Shown one piece after another: positions 16,818 through 24,900 of a stretch of 64,000 nucleotides of DNA. The notes beneath the pieces were generated by a model. The model had not been told where the DNA came from and did not search any database. It worked only from the letters and a program-made list of their open reading frames with translations. The DNA is from Sphaerisporangium rufum (lineage in GTDB: Bacteria > Actinomycetota > Actinomycetes > Streptosporangiales > Streptosporangiaceae), in assembly GCF_016863395.1 (NCBI RefSeq), contig NZ_BOOU01000032.1, forward strand, positions 1-64,000, given 5' to 3'. Position numbers and translations under genes: made by a program. Each line of letters starts with the position of its first letter. Positions within the stretch are counted from its first letter, which is position 1.

Positions 16818-18128
16818 ATGGCTGACCGGCAGCGGGTCGTCATCATCGGAGGGGGGTTCGCCGGGTTCACCGCGGCGCGCCGCCTCTCCCGGCTGGCCAG
16901 GGGCGCGATCGAGATCGTCCTGATCAACCCCACCGACTACTTCCTCTACCTGCCGCTGCTGCCGGAGGTGGCGGCCGGCGTCCTGGACCCGCGCAAGGTG
17001 GCCGTGCCGCTGGCGTCCAGCTGCCCGGGCGTCCGCCACCTGCTGGCCACCGCCGAGCGGATCGACGTCGACGGGCGGCGCGTGCACTGCGTCGACCCCG
17101 AGGGCAACCGCCGCGAGGTCCGCTACGACCGCCTGGTCATCGCGGCCGGCAGCGTCAACAAGCTGCTGCCGGTACCCGGGGTGGCTGAGCACGCGCACGG
17201 CTTCCGCAGCATCGCCGAGGCGCTGTACCTGCGCGACCACCTGATCCGGCAGATCGAGCTGGCCGAGGCCGCCGACGACCCCGCCGAGCGTGAGGCCCGC
17301 TGCACGTTCGTCGTGGTGGGCGCCGGCTACACCGGCACCGAGGTCGCCGGCCAGGGCATGCTGCTCACCGAGGACGCGCGGCGGCGCCGCCCCGGGCTGC
17401 GCGGGCAGTCGCTGCGGTGGCTGCTGGTGGACAAGGCGCCGCGCATCCTGCCCGAGCTGGACGAGCGGCTGTCGCGCACCGCGCAGCGCGCGCTGAGCGA
17501 CCGCGGGGTGGAACTGCGGCCGCAGACCACGGTGGCCGAGGCGACCGCGGACGGCGTCACCCTGTCGGACGGCGAGTTCGTGCCGACCCGCTCGCTGGTG
17601 TGGTGCGTCGGCGTGCGTCCCGACCCGCTGGTCGCCTCGCTCGGCCTGCCGGTGGAGCGGGGCCGGCTGTGCGTCGACGAGTACCTCAACGTGCCCGGCC
17701 ACCCGGAGATCTTCGCCTGCGGGGACGCCGCCGCGGTGCCCGATCTCACCCGGCCCGGCGAGTACACCGCGATGACCGCCCAGCACGCCTCCCGGCAGGG
17801 CAGCCGGGCGGCCGACAACATCGCCGCCTCCTACGGCCGCCGGCGGCGGAAGGCCTACCGGCACGGGGATCTGGGATTCGTGGTGGACCTCGGCGGCACC
17901 AAGGCGGCGGCCAACCCGCTCGGGATCCCGCTGTCCGGGCTGGCCGCCAAGGCGGTGACCCGCGGATACCACCTGCTGGCGCTGCCCGGCGGGCGGGCCC
18001 GGGTCGCCGGGAACTGGCTGCTGGACGCGGTGCTGCCCCGCCAGACGGTCCAGTTGGACCTGGTGCGCGGCGGATCGGTGCCGATCGACGCCGGCACCCC
18101 CGAGCGCCCGCACGGCACCGCCGGCTGA
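16818..18128 (+). CDS. ndh: Type II NADH dehydrogenase (NDH-2)-like flavoprotein
   Basis: A 436-residue single-subunit NADH:quinone oxidoreductase of the respiratory chain, bound to the inner face of the membrane. The FAD-binding motif VVIIGGGFAGFTAA is at residues 7-20, a second dinucleotide fold VVVGAGYTGTEVAG near 163-176 binds NADH, and the FAD-proximal EIFACGDAAAVPD lies near 296-308. The C-terminus is hydrophobic and amphipathic as needed for membrane docking. ATG 16818 follows AAGGGAG. The NADH motif alone does not separate NDH-2 from related pyridine-nucleotide flavoproteins, but overall layout and length fit NDH-2 best. Confidence 0.88.
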   Translation: MADRQRVVIIGGGFAGFTAARRLSRLARGAIEIVLINPTDYFLYLPLLPEVAAGVLDPRKVAVPLASSCPGVRHLLATAERIDVDGRRVHCVDPEGNRREVRYDRLVIAAGSVNKLLPVPGVAEHAHGFRSIAEALYLRDHLIRQIELAEAADDPAEREARCTFVVVGAGYTGTEVAGQGMLLTEDARRRRPGLRGQSLRWLLVDKAPRILPELDERLSRTAQRALSDRGVELRPQTTVAEATADGVTLSDGEFVPTRSLVWCVGVRPDPLVASLGLPVERGRLCVDEYLNVPGHPEIFACGDAAAVPDLTRPGEYTAMTAQHASRQGSRAADNIAASYGRRRRKAYRHGDLGFVVDLGGTKAAANPLGIPLSGLAAKAVTRGYHLLALPGGRARVAGNWLLDAVLPRQTVQLDLVRGGSVPIDAGTPERPHGTAG

Positions 18129-18173
18129 CCGCGCGGCCGGGTTTACCGGGGCGTCAGGTGGTAGAGGGCCGCC

Positions 18174-19127
18174 ATGGCCGATCACGACTCGGCGCCGGCC
18201 GGCGGTCCCGACATCCGGGTGGGCACCGCCGGCTGGACCGACCGCGCGCTGCTCGCCTGCGGCTGGTACCCGCCGGAGGCGACGACCCCGGAGCGGCGCC
18301 TTTCGTACTACGCCACCCGGTTCCGGATGGTCGAGGTGGACGCCACCTACTACCATCCGCCGTCCCAGCGCACCGTGGAGGCGTGGCGGGACCGCACCCC
18401 GGCGGACTTCGTCTTCAACGTCAAGGCGTTCTCGCTACTCACCCGGCACCCCACCCCGGTCGCCTCGCTGTACAAGGACCTGCGCGAGCGGGTCGGCGCC
18501 GGCCGGCGGACGGTCTACCTCGACGACGTGGGCGAGGAGGTCGCCGCGGAGGTGTGGGACCGGTTCCGCTCGGCGCTGCTGCCGCTGCACCGGGCGGGCA
18601 GGCTCGGCGCGGTGCTGCTGCAGTTCCCGCCGTGGTTCACCCCCGGTCCGGGGTCTCGCGAGTACATCCTGTCGTGCGTGGAGCGCTGCCGTCCCCTGCG
18701 GGCCTGCGTGGAGTTCCGCAACGCGGCCTGGCTGGCGCCGGAGCGGCGGGAGCGGACGCTGGACTTCCTGGCCGGGCATGACATCCCCTACGTCTGCGTC
18801 GACATGCCGCAGGGGCACCGGTCCTCGGTGCCGCCGGTGGTCGCCGCGACCGCGGACCTGGCCGTGGTCCGCTTCCACGGGCACTCCGCGCAGTGGGAGA
18901 GCAAGGTCAGCGAGGAGCGCTACCGCTACCTGTACGGCGAGGAGGAGCTGGCCAAGTGGGCGGTGGAGATCTCCGGCCTGGCCGGCCGGGCCCGCACCGT
19001 CCATGTGATCATGAACAACTGCTGCGGGGCCAACGCGCAGCGCAACGCGGCCCGGCTGGCCGAGCTGCTGGAGGTGGCCCCGCCCGGCCCGGATCAGACC
19101 TCGATGGATCCGCCGCTGCGCCAGTAG
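18174..19127 (+). CDS. DUF72 (YecE-like) family protein
   Basis: A 317-residue DUF72 protein with a predicted TIM-barrel fold. Recognisable elements are VGTAGWTDRALL, YATRFRMVEVDATYY, FVFNVKAF, VEFRNAAW and VVRFHGHSAQWESK. The biochemical function of the family is not established. The last 34 bases overlap the convergent DUF2087 gene, so the two messages are antisense at their 3' ends. Confidence 0.9.
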   Translation: MADHDSAPAGGPDIRVGTAGWTDRALLACGWYPPEATTPERRLSYYATRFRMVEVDATYYHPPSQRTVEAWRDRTPADFVFNVKAFSLLTRHPTPVASLYKDLRERVGAGRRTVYLDDVGEEVAAEVWDRFRSALLPLHRAGRLGAVLLQFPPWFTPGPGSREYILSCVERCRPLRACVEFRNAAWLAPERRERTLDFLAGHDIPYVCVDMPQGHRSSVPPVVAATADLAVVRFHGHSAQWESKVSEERYRYLYGEEELAKWAVEISGLAGRARTVHVIMNNCCGANAQRNAARLAELLEVAPPGPDQTSMDPPLRQ

Positions 19128-19609
19128 ACGCCGGCCTCCCGGCTGAGCAGTCCCTCGTCCACCAGGTAACGGCGCAGCGCCGCGTGGTCGTCGTGGAACG
19201 CGCGCAGCGCCACGTTGACGTCCTTCTCCGGATAGCGGACCCCGGGCTCGAACACCCGGGCGATGTAGTCGAGCAGCACCAGCCGCTTCTCCCGGCGGGA
19301 CGGGATGGCGCGCAGCCGGCCGTCGACCAGGAAGTTGCGCAGCACCCGATCCTCGGCGGACTCCGCCGCGGCGGACGGCTCGGCGGTCGCGTGCAGCAGC
19401 TCGCGGAACCGCTCCCGCCGTACCCGCCATCCCTTCTCCTCGGCCTCCACCAGGCCGCCGCGCTCCAGGCGGTCCAGCGCGCGGCGGGCCGCGTCGCCAC
19501 CGAGGCCGGACGCCGCCGGGTCGCCGGACAACACCAGCGCCGACAGCACCCGCAGCGTGTCCTCCTGGTACAGCAGCCCCAGCACGCGCCGGACCTGTTC
19601 GTCGCTCAT
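19094..19609 (-). CDS. DUF2087-domain protein with N-terminal winged-helix-like region
   Basis: A 171-residue protein. The N-terminal 80 residues are helical and resemble a winged-helix regulator; the C-terminal part is DUF2087, with FLVDGRLRAIPSRREKRLVL and the YPEKDVNVALR and LRRYLVDEGLLSR segments. DUF2087 often occurs in putative transcription regulators. The ATG at 19609 is favoured; a GTG two codons upstream is possible. Its 3' end overlaps the DUF72 gene. Confidence 0.85.
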   Translation of the reverse strand: MSDEQVRRVLGLLYQEDTLRVLSALVLSGDPAASGLGGDAARRALDRLERGGLVEAEEKGWRVRRERFRELLHATAEPSAAAESAEDRVLRNFLVDGRLRAIPSRREKRLVLLDYIARVFEPGVRYPEKDVNVALRAFHDDHAALRRYLVDEGLLSREAGVYWRSGGSIEV

Positions 19610-19758
19610 CGTCACCGTCCATCCGTGCTCGCCGCCGCCGGGCGCGGCGCGTCCGCCCATTGTGGTGCGGCCAGGGCCGGCGGCGCGAACCATATGCTCC
19701 GGGCGGCGAGCGGCGGCGGGCCCGGGGCGCGGCCCAGGGGACGGTGACCGGCGGCGGG

Positions 19759-20856
19759 TCAGCCGGCCCGGTGGTACTGGTCCGGCCGGCGGGGCCCGGC
19801 ACCGAGCTCGCGGGCGGCGCGGTTCGGCCAGTACGGGTCGCGCAGCAGCTCGCGGCCGAGCAGCACGGCGTCGGCGCGGCCGGAGGCGACGATCTCCTCG
19901 GCCTGCCGGGGCTCGGTGATCTCGCCCACCGCGGCGACCGGCAGGCCGGTCTCCCCCTTCACCCGCGCCGCGAACGGCACCTGGTAGCCGGGGCCGGTGG
20001 GGATGCGCGCGCCGGGCACCAGGCCGCCGGTGGAGGTGTCCAGCAGGTCGACCCCGCGGACCAGCAGTTCCTTGGCCAGCCGGACGGTCTCCTCGGCGGT
20101 CCAGCCCTGGCGTCCGTCCTCGGGGTTCTCGGTCAGCCAGTCGGTGGCCGAGACGCGGAACAGCACCGGCAGGTCGTCCGGCCAGACCGCGCGCACCGCG
20201 TCGACCACTTCCAGGGCCAGCCGGGTCCGGTTCTCGAAGGAGCCGCCGTAGGCGTCGGTGCGGCGGTTGGCGTGCGGCGACAGGAACTCGTGGATCAGGT
20301 AGCCGTGCGCGCCGTGCACCTCGACGACCTGGAAGCCGGCGGCCAGCGCGCGGCGGGCCGCGGCGGCGAAGGCGGCCACGATCGCGCCGATCTCGGCCAC
20401 GCTCAGCTCCGCGGGCACCGGGTGGTCGTCGGCGAAGGGCAGCGGGCTCGGCCCGACCGGCCGCCAGCCGCCCGCCTCCGGGCCGAGCGGCCGGCCGCCC
20501 CGCCACGGCTGGTCGGTGGACGCCTTGCGCCCCGCGTGCGCGAGCTGGACGCCGGGCACCGCGCCGTACTCGCGCAGGAAGGCGGCGATCCGGCCGAACG
20601 CCCGCTGCTGCTCCTCGTTCCACAGGCCGAGGTCGAAGGGGCTGATCCGGCCCTCCGGGACGACCGCGGTGGCCTCGGCGAAGATGAGCCCGGCGCCGCC
20701 GACGGCCCGGGAACCCAGGTGGGTCAGGTGCCAGTCGGTGGGCACCCCGGCCTGCGGCCCGGTGGGCGCCGCGCAGTACTGGCACATGGGTGACATCCAC
20801 GCGCGGTTGGCGATGGTCAGGCCGCGCAGGGTCAGCGGTTCGAACAAAGCGCTCAT
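19759..20856 (-). CDS. Old Yellow Enzyme family NADH:flavin oxidoreductase (YqjM-like)
   Basis: A 365-residue FMN enzyme of the OYE family, class III. It reduces activated C=C bonds (enones, maleimides, nitro compounds) with NAD(P)H. The redox-tuning cysteine is in MSPMCQY near residue 25, the substrate-binding histidines are in VHGAHGYLIHEFLSP, and HAGRKA is the conserved FMN loop. The ATG at 20856 follows AAGGAG. It is divergent from a small ArsR-like gene; a TTGACA -35 and several TACGA half-sites lie between them, pointing to repression relieved by electrophiles or thiol stress. Confidence 0.95.
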   Translation of the reverse strand: MSALFEPLTLRGLTIANRAWMSPMCQYCAAPTGPQAGVPTDWHLTHLGSRAVGGAGLIFAEATAVVPEGRISPFDLGLWNEEQQRAFGRIAAFLREYGAVPGVQLAHAGRKASTDQPWRGGRPLGPEAGGWRPVGPSPLPFADDHPVPAELSVAEIGAIVAAFAAAARRALAAGFQVVEVHGAHGYLIHEFLSPHANRRTDAYGGSFENRTRLALEVVDAVRAVWPDDLPVLFRVSATDWLTENPEDGRQGWTAEETVRLAKELLVRGVDLLDTSTGGLVPGARIPTGPGYQVPFAARVKGETGLPVAAVGEITEPRQAEEIVASGRADAVLLGRELLRDPYWPNRAARELGAGPRRPDQYHRAG

Positions 20857-20942
20857 CTGCAGCTCCTTGGCACCGCGGCCGGGGTGCCGCGGGGCGAGAG
20901 AGGTGGGGTGGACGGCCGCCCGGTCGGCCAGGCGGCTGCTAG

Positions 20943-21010
20943 TACGATACATTTCGTAGTACGATGATTGTCAAATAAGGACGCTCGCGGCCTGCGAGAT
21001 CTCGTACAAT
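20943..21010. promoter_or_regulatory. Shared operator/promoter region of the OYE and ArsR-like genes
   Basis: Four TACGA/TCGTA half-sites occur at 20943-20947, 20954-20958, 20960-20964 and 21002-21006. The first two form TACGA-N6-TCGTA, and the second and third form TCGTA-g-TACGA. An OYE promoter with -35 TTGACA (20969-20974, minus) reads into them, and the last half-site abuts the regulator's -10 TACAAT (21005-21010). A perfect palindrome CGAGATCTCG lies at 20995-21004. Confidence 0.6.
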
Positions 21011-21037
21011 CGACACCGAAGCCATCGGAGGAGCACC

Positions 21038-21391
21038 GTGCCGCCCGCGACGCCCACCCCGGCCCGCGTCCTCGCCCATCCCGGGCGGGAGGCGATCCGC
21101 CTGGAGACGGTGCTGCACGCCCTGGCCGACCCGATGCGCCTGTGCATCGTGCGCTTCCTGGCCGGCCGCGGCGACGCCGGCGCGACCTGCTCGGACATCG
21201 AGCTGGTGGTCAGCAAGTCGACGGGCACGCACCACTACCGGGTGCTGCGCGAGGCCGGCGTGATCAACCAGGTCTACCGCGGCACCGCGAAGATCAACAC
21301 GCTGCGCCGCGCCGACCTCGACGCGCTCTTCCCCGGCCTGCTGGGCAGCGTGCTGGCCGCCGACGCCGCGCAGCTCGGCCGCGAGGGCTGA
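21038..21391 (+). CDS. ArsR-like winged-helix transcriptional regulator
   Basis: A 117-residue HTH protein: ETVLHALADPMRLCIVRFLA is the ArsR N-terminal pattern, CSDIELVVSKSTGTHHYRVLREAGVI is the recognition helix region, and YRGTAKINTLRRADLDALFPGLL the wing. The single Cys in the recognition region and Cys in RLCIV could be redox-sensing, but this is inference. GTG 21038 follows GGAGGA. It is divergent from the OYE gene and probably represses it through the TACGA half-sites. Confidence 0.9.
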   Translation: MPPATPTPARVLAHPGREAIRLETVLHALADPMRLCIVRFLAGRGDAGATCSDIELVVSKSTGTHHYRVLREAGVINQVYRGTAKINTLRRADLDALFPGLLGSVLAADAAQLGREG

Positions 21392-21440
21392 GCCCGCCGG
21401 CCGCCTGCGCGGCCGATGTCCGAATGTGATGAAGCTTTAC

Positions 21441-21470
21441 TTGCCCCGCGCCCGGTTGGGCAATTATTTT
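21441..21470 (+). terminator. Probable intrinsic terminator after the ArsR-like gene
   Basis: TTGCCC-N11-GGGCAA forms a 6-bp stem followed by TTATTTT. It lies about 50 bases after the stop at 21391. Confidence 0.5.
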
Positions 21471-21474
21471 CAGT

Positions 21475-21502
21475 CAATCATCCGACTGTGAAGGAATGAT
21501 TG
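21475..21502. promoter_or_regulatory. Inverted repeat before the SIS-ngcEFG unit
   Basis: CAATCAT-N14-ATGATTG is a perfect 7-bp inverted repeat placed just upstream of the SIS gene. It does not resemble the DasR dre-site. A sugar-responsive regulator may bind here. Confidence 0.4.
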
Positions 21503-21559
21503 CGAAAGCCGCGGGTGGCCCCGCCGGCCCGGCTCTCCGCAACAGGAGCTGAGGGTATT

Positions 21560-22312
21560 TTGGAGATCAGCGCCGCCGCCTACGTCGCGCACATCCGGCG
21601 ACTGGTGCCCGAGGTCGCCCAGGGGCAGGCCGAGGCGGTCGACCGGGCCGCCGGGCTGCTGGCCGGCCGCCTGCGCGACGGCGGGGTGATCCAGGCCTTC
21701 GGCTCGGGTCATTCCGAGGCCATCGCGATGGAGATCGCCGGACGGGCCGGCGGGCTGGTGCCCACCAACCGGCTGGCCCTGCGCGACCTGGTCCTCTACG
21801 GCGGCGAGCCGCCCGGCACCGTCCGCGCCGCCGAGCTGGAGCGCGACCCCTCGGTGGCCCGGCGGATCTACGACCTGGCCCCGGTCGACCCGCGGGACGC
21901 CTTCGTGATGATCTCCAGCTCCGGGGTCAACGGCTCGGTGGTGGAGCTGGCCACCATCGTCAAGGAACAGGGCCACCCGCTGGTGGCGCTGACCTCCGTC
22001 CGGCACAGCACCCAGATGACCTCCCGCCACCCCTCCGGCCGCAAGCTGCTCGACCTCGCCGACGTCGTGCTGGACAACGGCGCGCCGTACGGGGACGCCG
22101 TGCTCCCGCTGCCCGGCGGCGGCACCTTCGGCGCGGTCTCCACGATCACCTCCGCGCTGCTCGCGCAGATGATGATCGCCGAGGTGGTCCGGCTGCTGCT
22201 GGCGGCCGGCGAGGAACCGCCCATCTACCTCTCGTCGAACGTCGCCGGTGGCGACGAGCACAACCACGCCCTGGAGAGCCGGTATGCCGGACGCATCCGC
22301 CGCGGCGGCTGA
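21560..22312 (+). CDS. SIS-domain sugar-phosphate isomerase-like protein (UPF0309 type)
   Basis: A 250-residue SIS protein: GGVIQAFGSGHSEAIAMEIAGRAGG is the phosphosugar-binding loop and MISSSGVNGSVVELA the second loop with conserved serines. Family members bind or isomerise phosphorylated amino sugars. It precedes the ngcEFG genes, and the 116-nt gap leaves room for a separate ngcE promoter. The TTG at 21560 has GAGGG 4 nt upstream and gives the expected N-terminus; a TTG at 21500 is possible. It probably handles the GlcNAc-type sugar imported by the transporter. Confidence 0.85.
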   Translation: MEISAAAYVAHIRRLVPEVAQGQAEAVDRAAGLLAGRLRDGGVIQAFGSGHSEAIAMEIAGRAGGLVPTNRLALRDLVLYGGEPPGTVRAAELERDPSVARRIYDLAPVDPRDAFVMISSSGVNGSVVELATIVKEQGHPLVALTSVRHSTQMTSRHPSGRKLLDLADVVLDNGAPYGDAVLPLPGGGTFGAVSTITSALLAQMMIAEVVRLLLAAGEEPPIYLSSNVAGGDEHNHALESRYAGRIRRGG

Positions 22313-22428
22313 CCGGCCGGTCCCGCCCCCCGACGTCCTCGCCCCGGCGAGGGCCCGCCTTTCGCACCGCCCCGCCGCGACGCGCCACCGCGCGGCCCGG
22401 CAAACGGCCCAGCCCCCACGGAGGACCC

Positions 22429-23853
22429 ATGGCTGACCACCCCCTGTCCCGGCGCGAGCTGCTGCGCAGCGCCGCCCTCGCCGGCCTGCTGCTGCCCGCC
22501 GCCGGTGCGCTGTCGGCCTGCGCCTCGCCGGCCGGCGGCGGTGGCGGTGCCGCATCGCCGGCCCCCACCGGGCCGAAGACGGCGGCCAACCCGCTCGGCA
22601 TCGCCGAGGACCGGCCGTTCGAGGTGGTGATCTTCGACGGCGGGTACGGCGACGCCTACGCCCGCACGATCCACGAGCCGCTGTTCACCGGCAAGCACGG
22701 CAAGGTGCAGATCAAGCACACCGCCACCAAGGAGATCGCCAAGACGCTGCAGCCCCGGTTCGCCGGCGGCAACCCGCCGGAGTTCATCAACAACTCCGGC
22801 GACAACGCGATGGACTTCGGCGCGCTGGCGCAGGACGGGCAGCTGCAGGACCTCACCGAGCTGCTGGACGCGCCGAGCTGGGACGACCCGAACGTCAAGG
22901 TGCGCGACACCATCCTGCCCTCGGCCGTCGAGCTCGGCACCTACGACGGCAAGTACTGCGTGCTCGAGTACGCCAACACGGTGTGGGGCATCTGGTACTC
23001 CAAGAAGCTCTTCGACGACAACGGCTGGCAGGTGCCGAAGACGTGGGACGAGTTCACCGCGCTGTGCGAGAAGATCAAGAAGTCCGGTGAGTGCGCCCCG
23101 TTCACCTACGCGGGCAAGCACCCGTTCTACATCTACGAGACGATCCTCACCCTGGCCGCGAAGATCGGCGGGGTGGACGTGCTGAAGAACATCGACAACC
23201 TGCAGCCCGGGGCGTGGAAGGCCGGCGCGGTCGCCACCGCGGCCGGCGCCTTCGCCGAGATCGGCGCGAAGTACCTGATGGAGGGCACCGAAGGGCTGGA
23301 CCACATCCAGACCCAGACCGCCCACAACAAGTACCAGGTGGCCATGCTGCCCTGCGGTTCGTGGCTGGAGAACGAGCAGAAGGACTCCACGCCCGAGGAC
23401 TTCGGCTACGCCATGTTCCCGCTGCCGTCCTTCTCCGGGTCCGACGCGCTGCCCTACGGCACCGTGCACTCGCGGCCGGGCGAGGAGTACTTCGTCGCGG
23501 CCAAGTCGGCCAACCCGCGGGCCGGCATGGAGTACATGCGGGCCATGCTCTCCAAGGAGGGCGCCGGCAAGTTCAGCGAGCTGGTCAGCGCGCTCACCGT
23601 GGTCAAGGGCGCCGCCGAGGGGCGCACCCTCACCCCCGGCCTGGAGTCGGCCGCCGGCGCGCTGTCGCAGGCCGGGACCAACGTGACCTACTTCCGGTTC
23701 CGCCAGTGGTACAAGGAACTGCACGACGAGGTCGCCGCGGCCACCGGCCAGCTCATGGCCGGGCGGTTGAAGGTGGACGCCTGGGCCGACCGGATCCAGA
23801 AGAAGTCCGACGAGATCAAGGACGACTCCTCGGTCAAGAAGTTCACCCGCTGA
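22429..23853 (+). CDS. ngcE: NgcE-like N-acetylglucosamine/chitobiose-binding lipoprotein
   Basis: A 474-residue binding protein matching NgcE of the Ngc chitin-sugar transporter: FDGGYGDAYA..., TATKEIAKTLQPRFAGGNPP and FINNSGDNAMDFGALAQDGQ are the family lines. The N-terminus SRRELLRSAALAG is a twin-arginine signal and LSAC is the lipobox, so it is a Tat-exported lipoprotein. ATG 22429 follows GGAGG. A 12-bp hairpin lies between it and ngcF. Ligand identity (GlcNAc, chitobiose) is by family and not proven. Confidence 0.92.
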   Translation: MADHPLSRRELLRSAALAGLLLPAAGALSACASPAGGGGGAASPAPTGPKTAANPLGIAEDRPFEVVIFDGGYGDAYARTIHEPLFTGKHGKVQIKHTATKEIAKTLQPRFAGGNPPEFINNSGDNAMDFGALAQDGQLQDLTELLDAPSWDDPNVKVRDTILPSAVELGTYDGKYCVLEYANTVWGIWYSKKLFDDNGWQVPKTWDEFTALCEKIKKSGECAPFTYAGKHPFYIYETILTLAAKIGGVDVLKNIDNLQPGAWKAGAVATAAGAFAEIGAKYLMEGTEGLDHIQTQTAHNKYQVAMLPCGSWLENEQKDSTPEDFGYAMFPLPSFSGSDALPYGTVHSRPGEEYFVAAKSANPRAGMEYMRAMLSKEGAGKFSELVSALTVVKGAAEGRTLTPGLESAAGALSQAGTNVTYFRFRQWYKELHDEVAAATGQLMAGRLKVDAWADRIQKKSDEIKDDSSVKKFTR

Positions 23854-23858
23854 GGGCG

Positions 23859-23893
23859 GCCCGCGGCCCGGTACCGGAGGGCGGGCCGCGGGC
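23859..23893 (+). terminator. Stem-loop between ngcE and ngcF
   Basis: GCCCGCGGCCCG and CGGGCCGCGGGC pair perfectly over 12 bp around an 11-nt loop, without a T-run. Such hairpins after a binding-protein gene usually raise its mRNA level relative to the permeases by stabilising the upstream message or by partial termination. Confidence 0.65.
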
Positions 23894-23943
23894 GTCCGGC
23901 GGGCCTGGCGGAATCACGACATGAAAGGCGGTGAGCCGCGGCG

Positions 23944-24885
23944 ATGAGCGGCACCGCGCGACCGGCCGGACCGAACCGGGTCGCCTTCGCCCGGGCGCGG
24001 TTCATCGCCGGGTTCCTCGCGCTTCCGGTCCTGCTGTACCTGATCTACGTGATCTCGCCGTACGCCCAGGCGTTCCACATCGCCATGACGAACTGGCGGG
24101 GCGTCAGCGCCTCCCCGGCGTTCGTCGGTCTTGAGAACTTCCGGCGGCTGCTCGGCGACGGGGTGTTCTGGACGGCGGTCGGCCACAACGGCCTGCTGCT
24201 GCTCTTGCTGCCCGTGCTCACCATCGCCATCGCGCTGTTCTTCGCCTTCCTGCTGAACGCGGGCGGTTCCGGGGGCGGCGTCTCGGGCGTCGCCGGTTCC
24301 CGGTTCTACCGGGTGATCTTCTTCTTCCCGCAGGTGCTGGCGGTGGCCATCGTCGCGGTGCTGTTCCAGCAGGTGCTGCGGCCGGACCGCAGCGGCATGC
24401 TGAACGGCCCGCTCATCGCGCTCGGCCTGCGGCCGGTCGGCTTCCTGTCCGATCCGCGGCTGGCGTTCTGGTCGATCCTCGCCGTGCTGGTCTGGCAGGC
24501 GGTCGGCTTCTACGTCGTGCTCTTCTCGGCCGGCATGGCGTCGATCCCCCGCGAGATGTACGAGGCGGCGCAGATCGACGGGGCCGGGCGGGCGCAGATG
24601 TTCTTCCGGGTGACCCTTCCGCTGCTCTGGGACACCGTGCAGGTGGGCTGGATCTACCTCGGCATCGCGGCGCTGGACGTCTTCGCCATCGTGTGGGTGA
24701 TGACGGCCGAGCACGGCGGGCCGGACCACTCCACGACGGTGATGGCCGCGGAGATCTACCGCAACGCCTTCCAGTACTTCAAGTTCGGCTACGCCTCGGC
24801 GATGGGCGTGGTGCTCTTCTTCTTCACGGTCGCCTTCGCGGTGGCCGCCCTGCGGCTGTCCCGCCGCGAGCGGATCGAGTTCTGA
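23944..24885 (+). CDS. ngcF: NgcF-like ABC transporter permease (MalF type)
   Basis: A 313-residue CUT1 permease: an N-terminal segment FIAGFLALPVLLYLIYVI, five more membrane helices and the EAA loop EMYEAAQIDGAGRAQMFFRVT. It pairs with NgcG to form the channel of the chitin-sugar transporter. The MsiK-type ATPase is not in the window. Translation starts at ATG 23944 after a weak GGCGGTGAG. Confidence 0.92.
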   Translation: MSGTARPAGPNRVAFARARFIAGFLALPVLLYLIYVISPYAQAFHIAMTNWRGVSASPAFVGLENFRRLLGDGVFWTAVGHNGLLLLLLPVLTIAIALFFAFLLNAGGSGGGVSGVAGSRFYRVIFFFPQVLAVAIVAVLFQQVLRPDRSGMLNGPLIALGLRPVGFLSDPRLAFWSILAVLVWQAVGFYVVLFSAGMASIPREMYEAAQIDGAGRAQMFFRVTLPLLWDTVQVGWIYLGIAALDVFAIVWVMTAEHGGPDHSTTVMAAEIYRNAFQYFKFGYASAMGVVLFFFTVAFAVAALRLSRRERIEF

Positions 24886-24900
24886 CGGATGGGCGGGGCG

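Noticed and set aside
21475-21502. DasR dre-site before the amino-sugar genes
   Set aside because: The inverted repeat does not match the dre consensus ACTGGTCTAGACCAGT.
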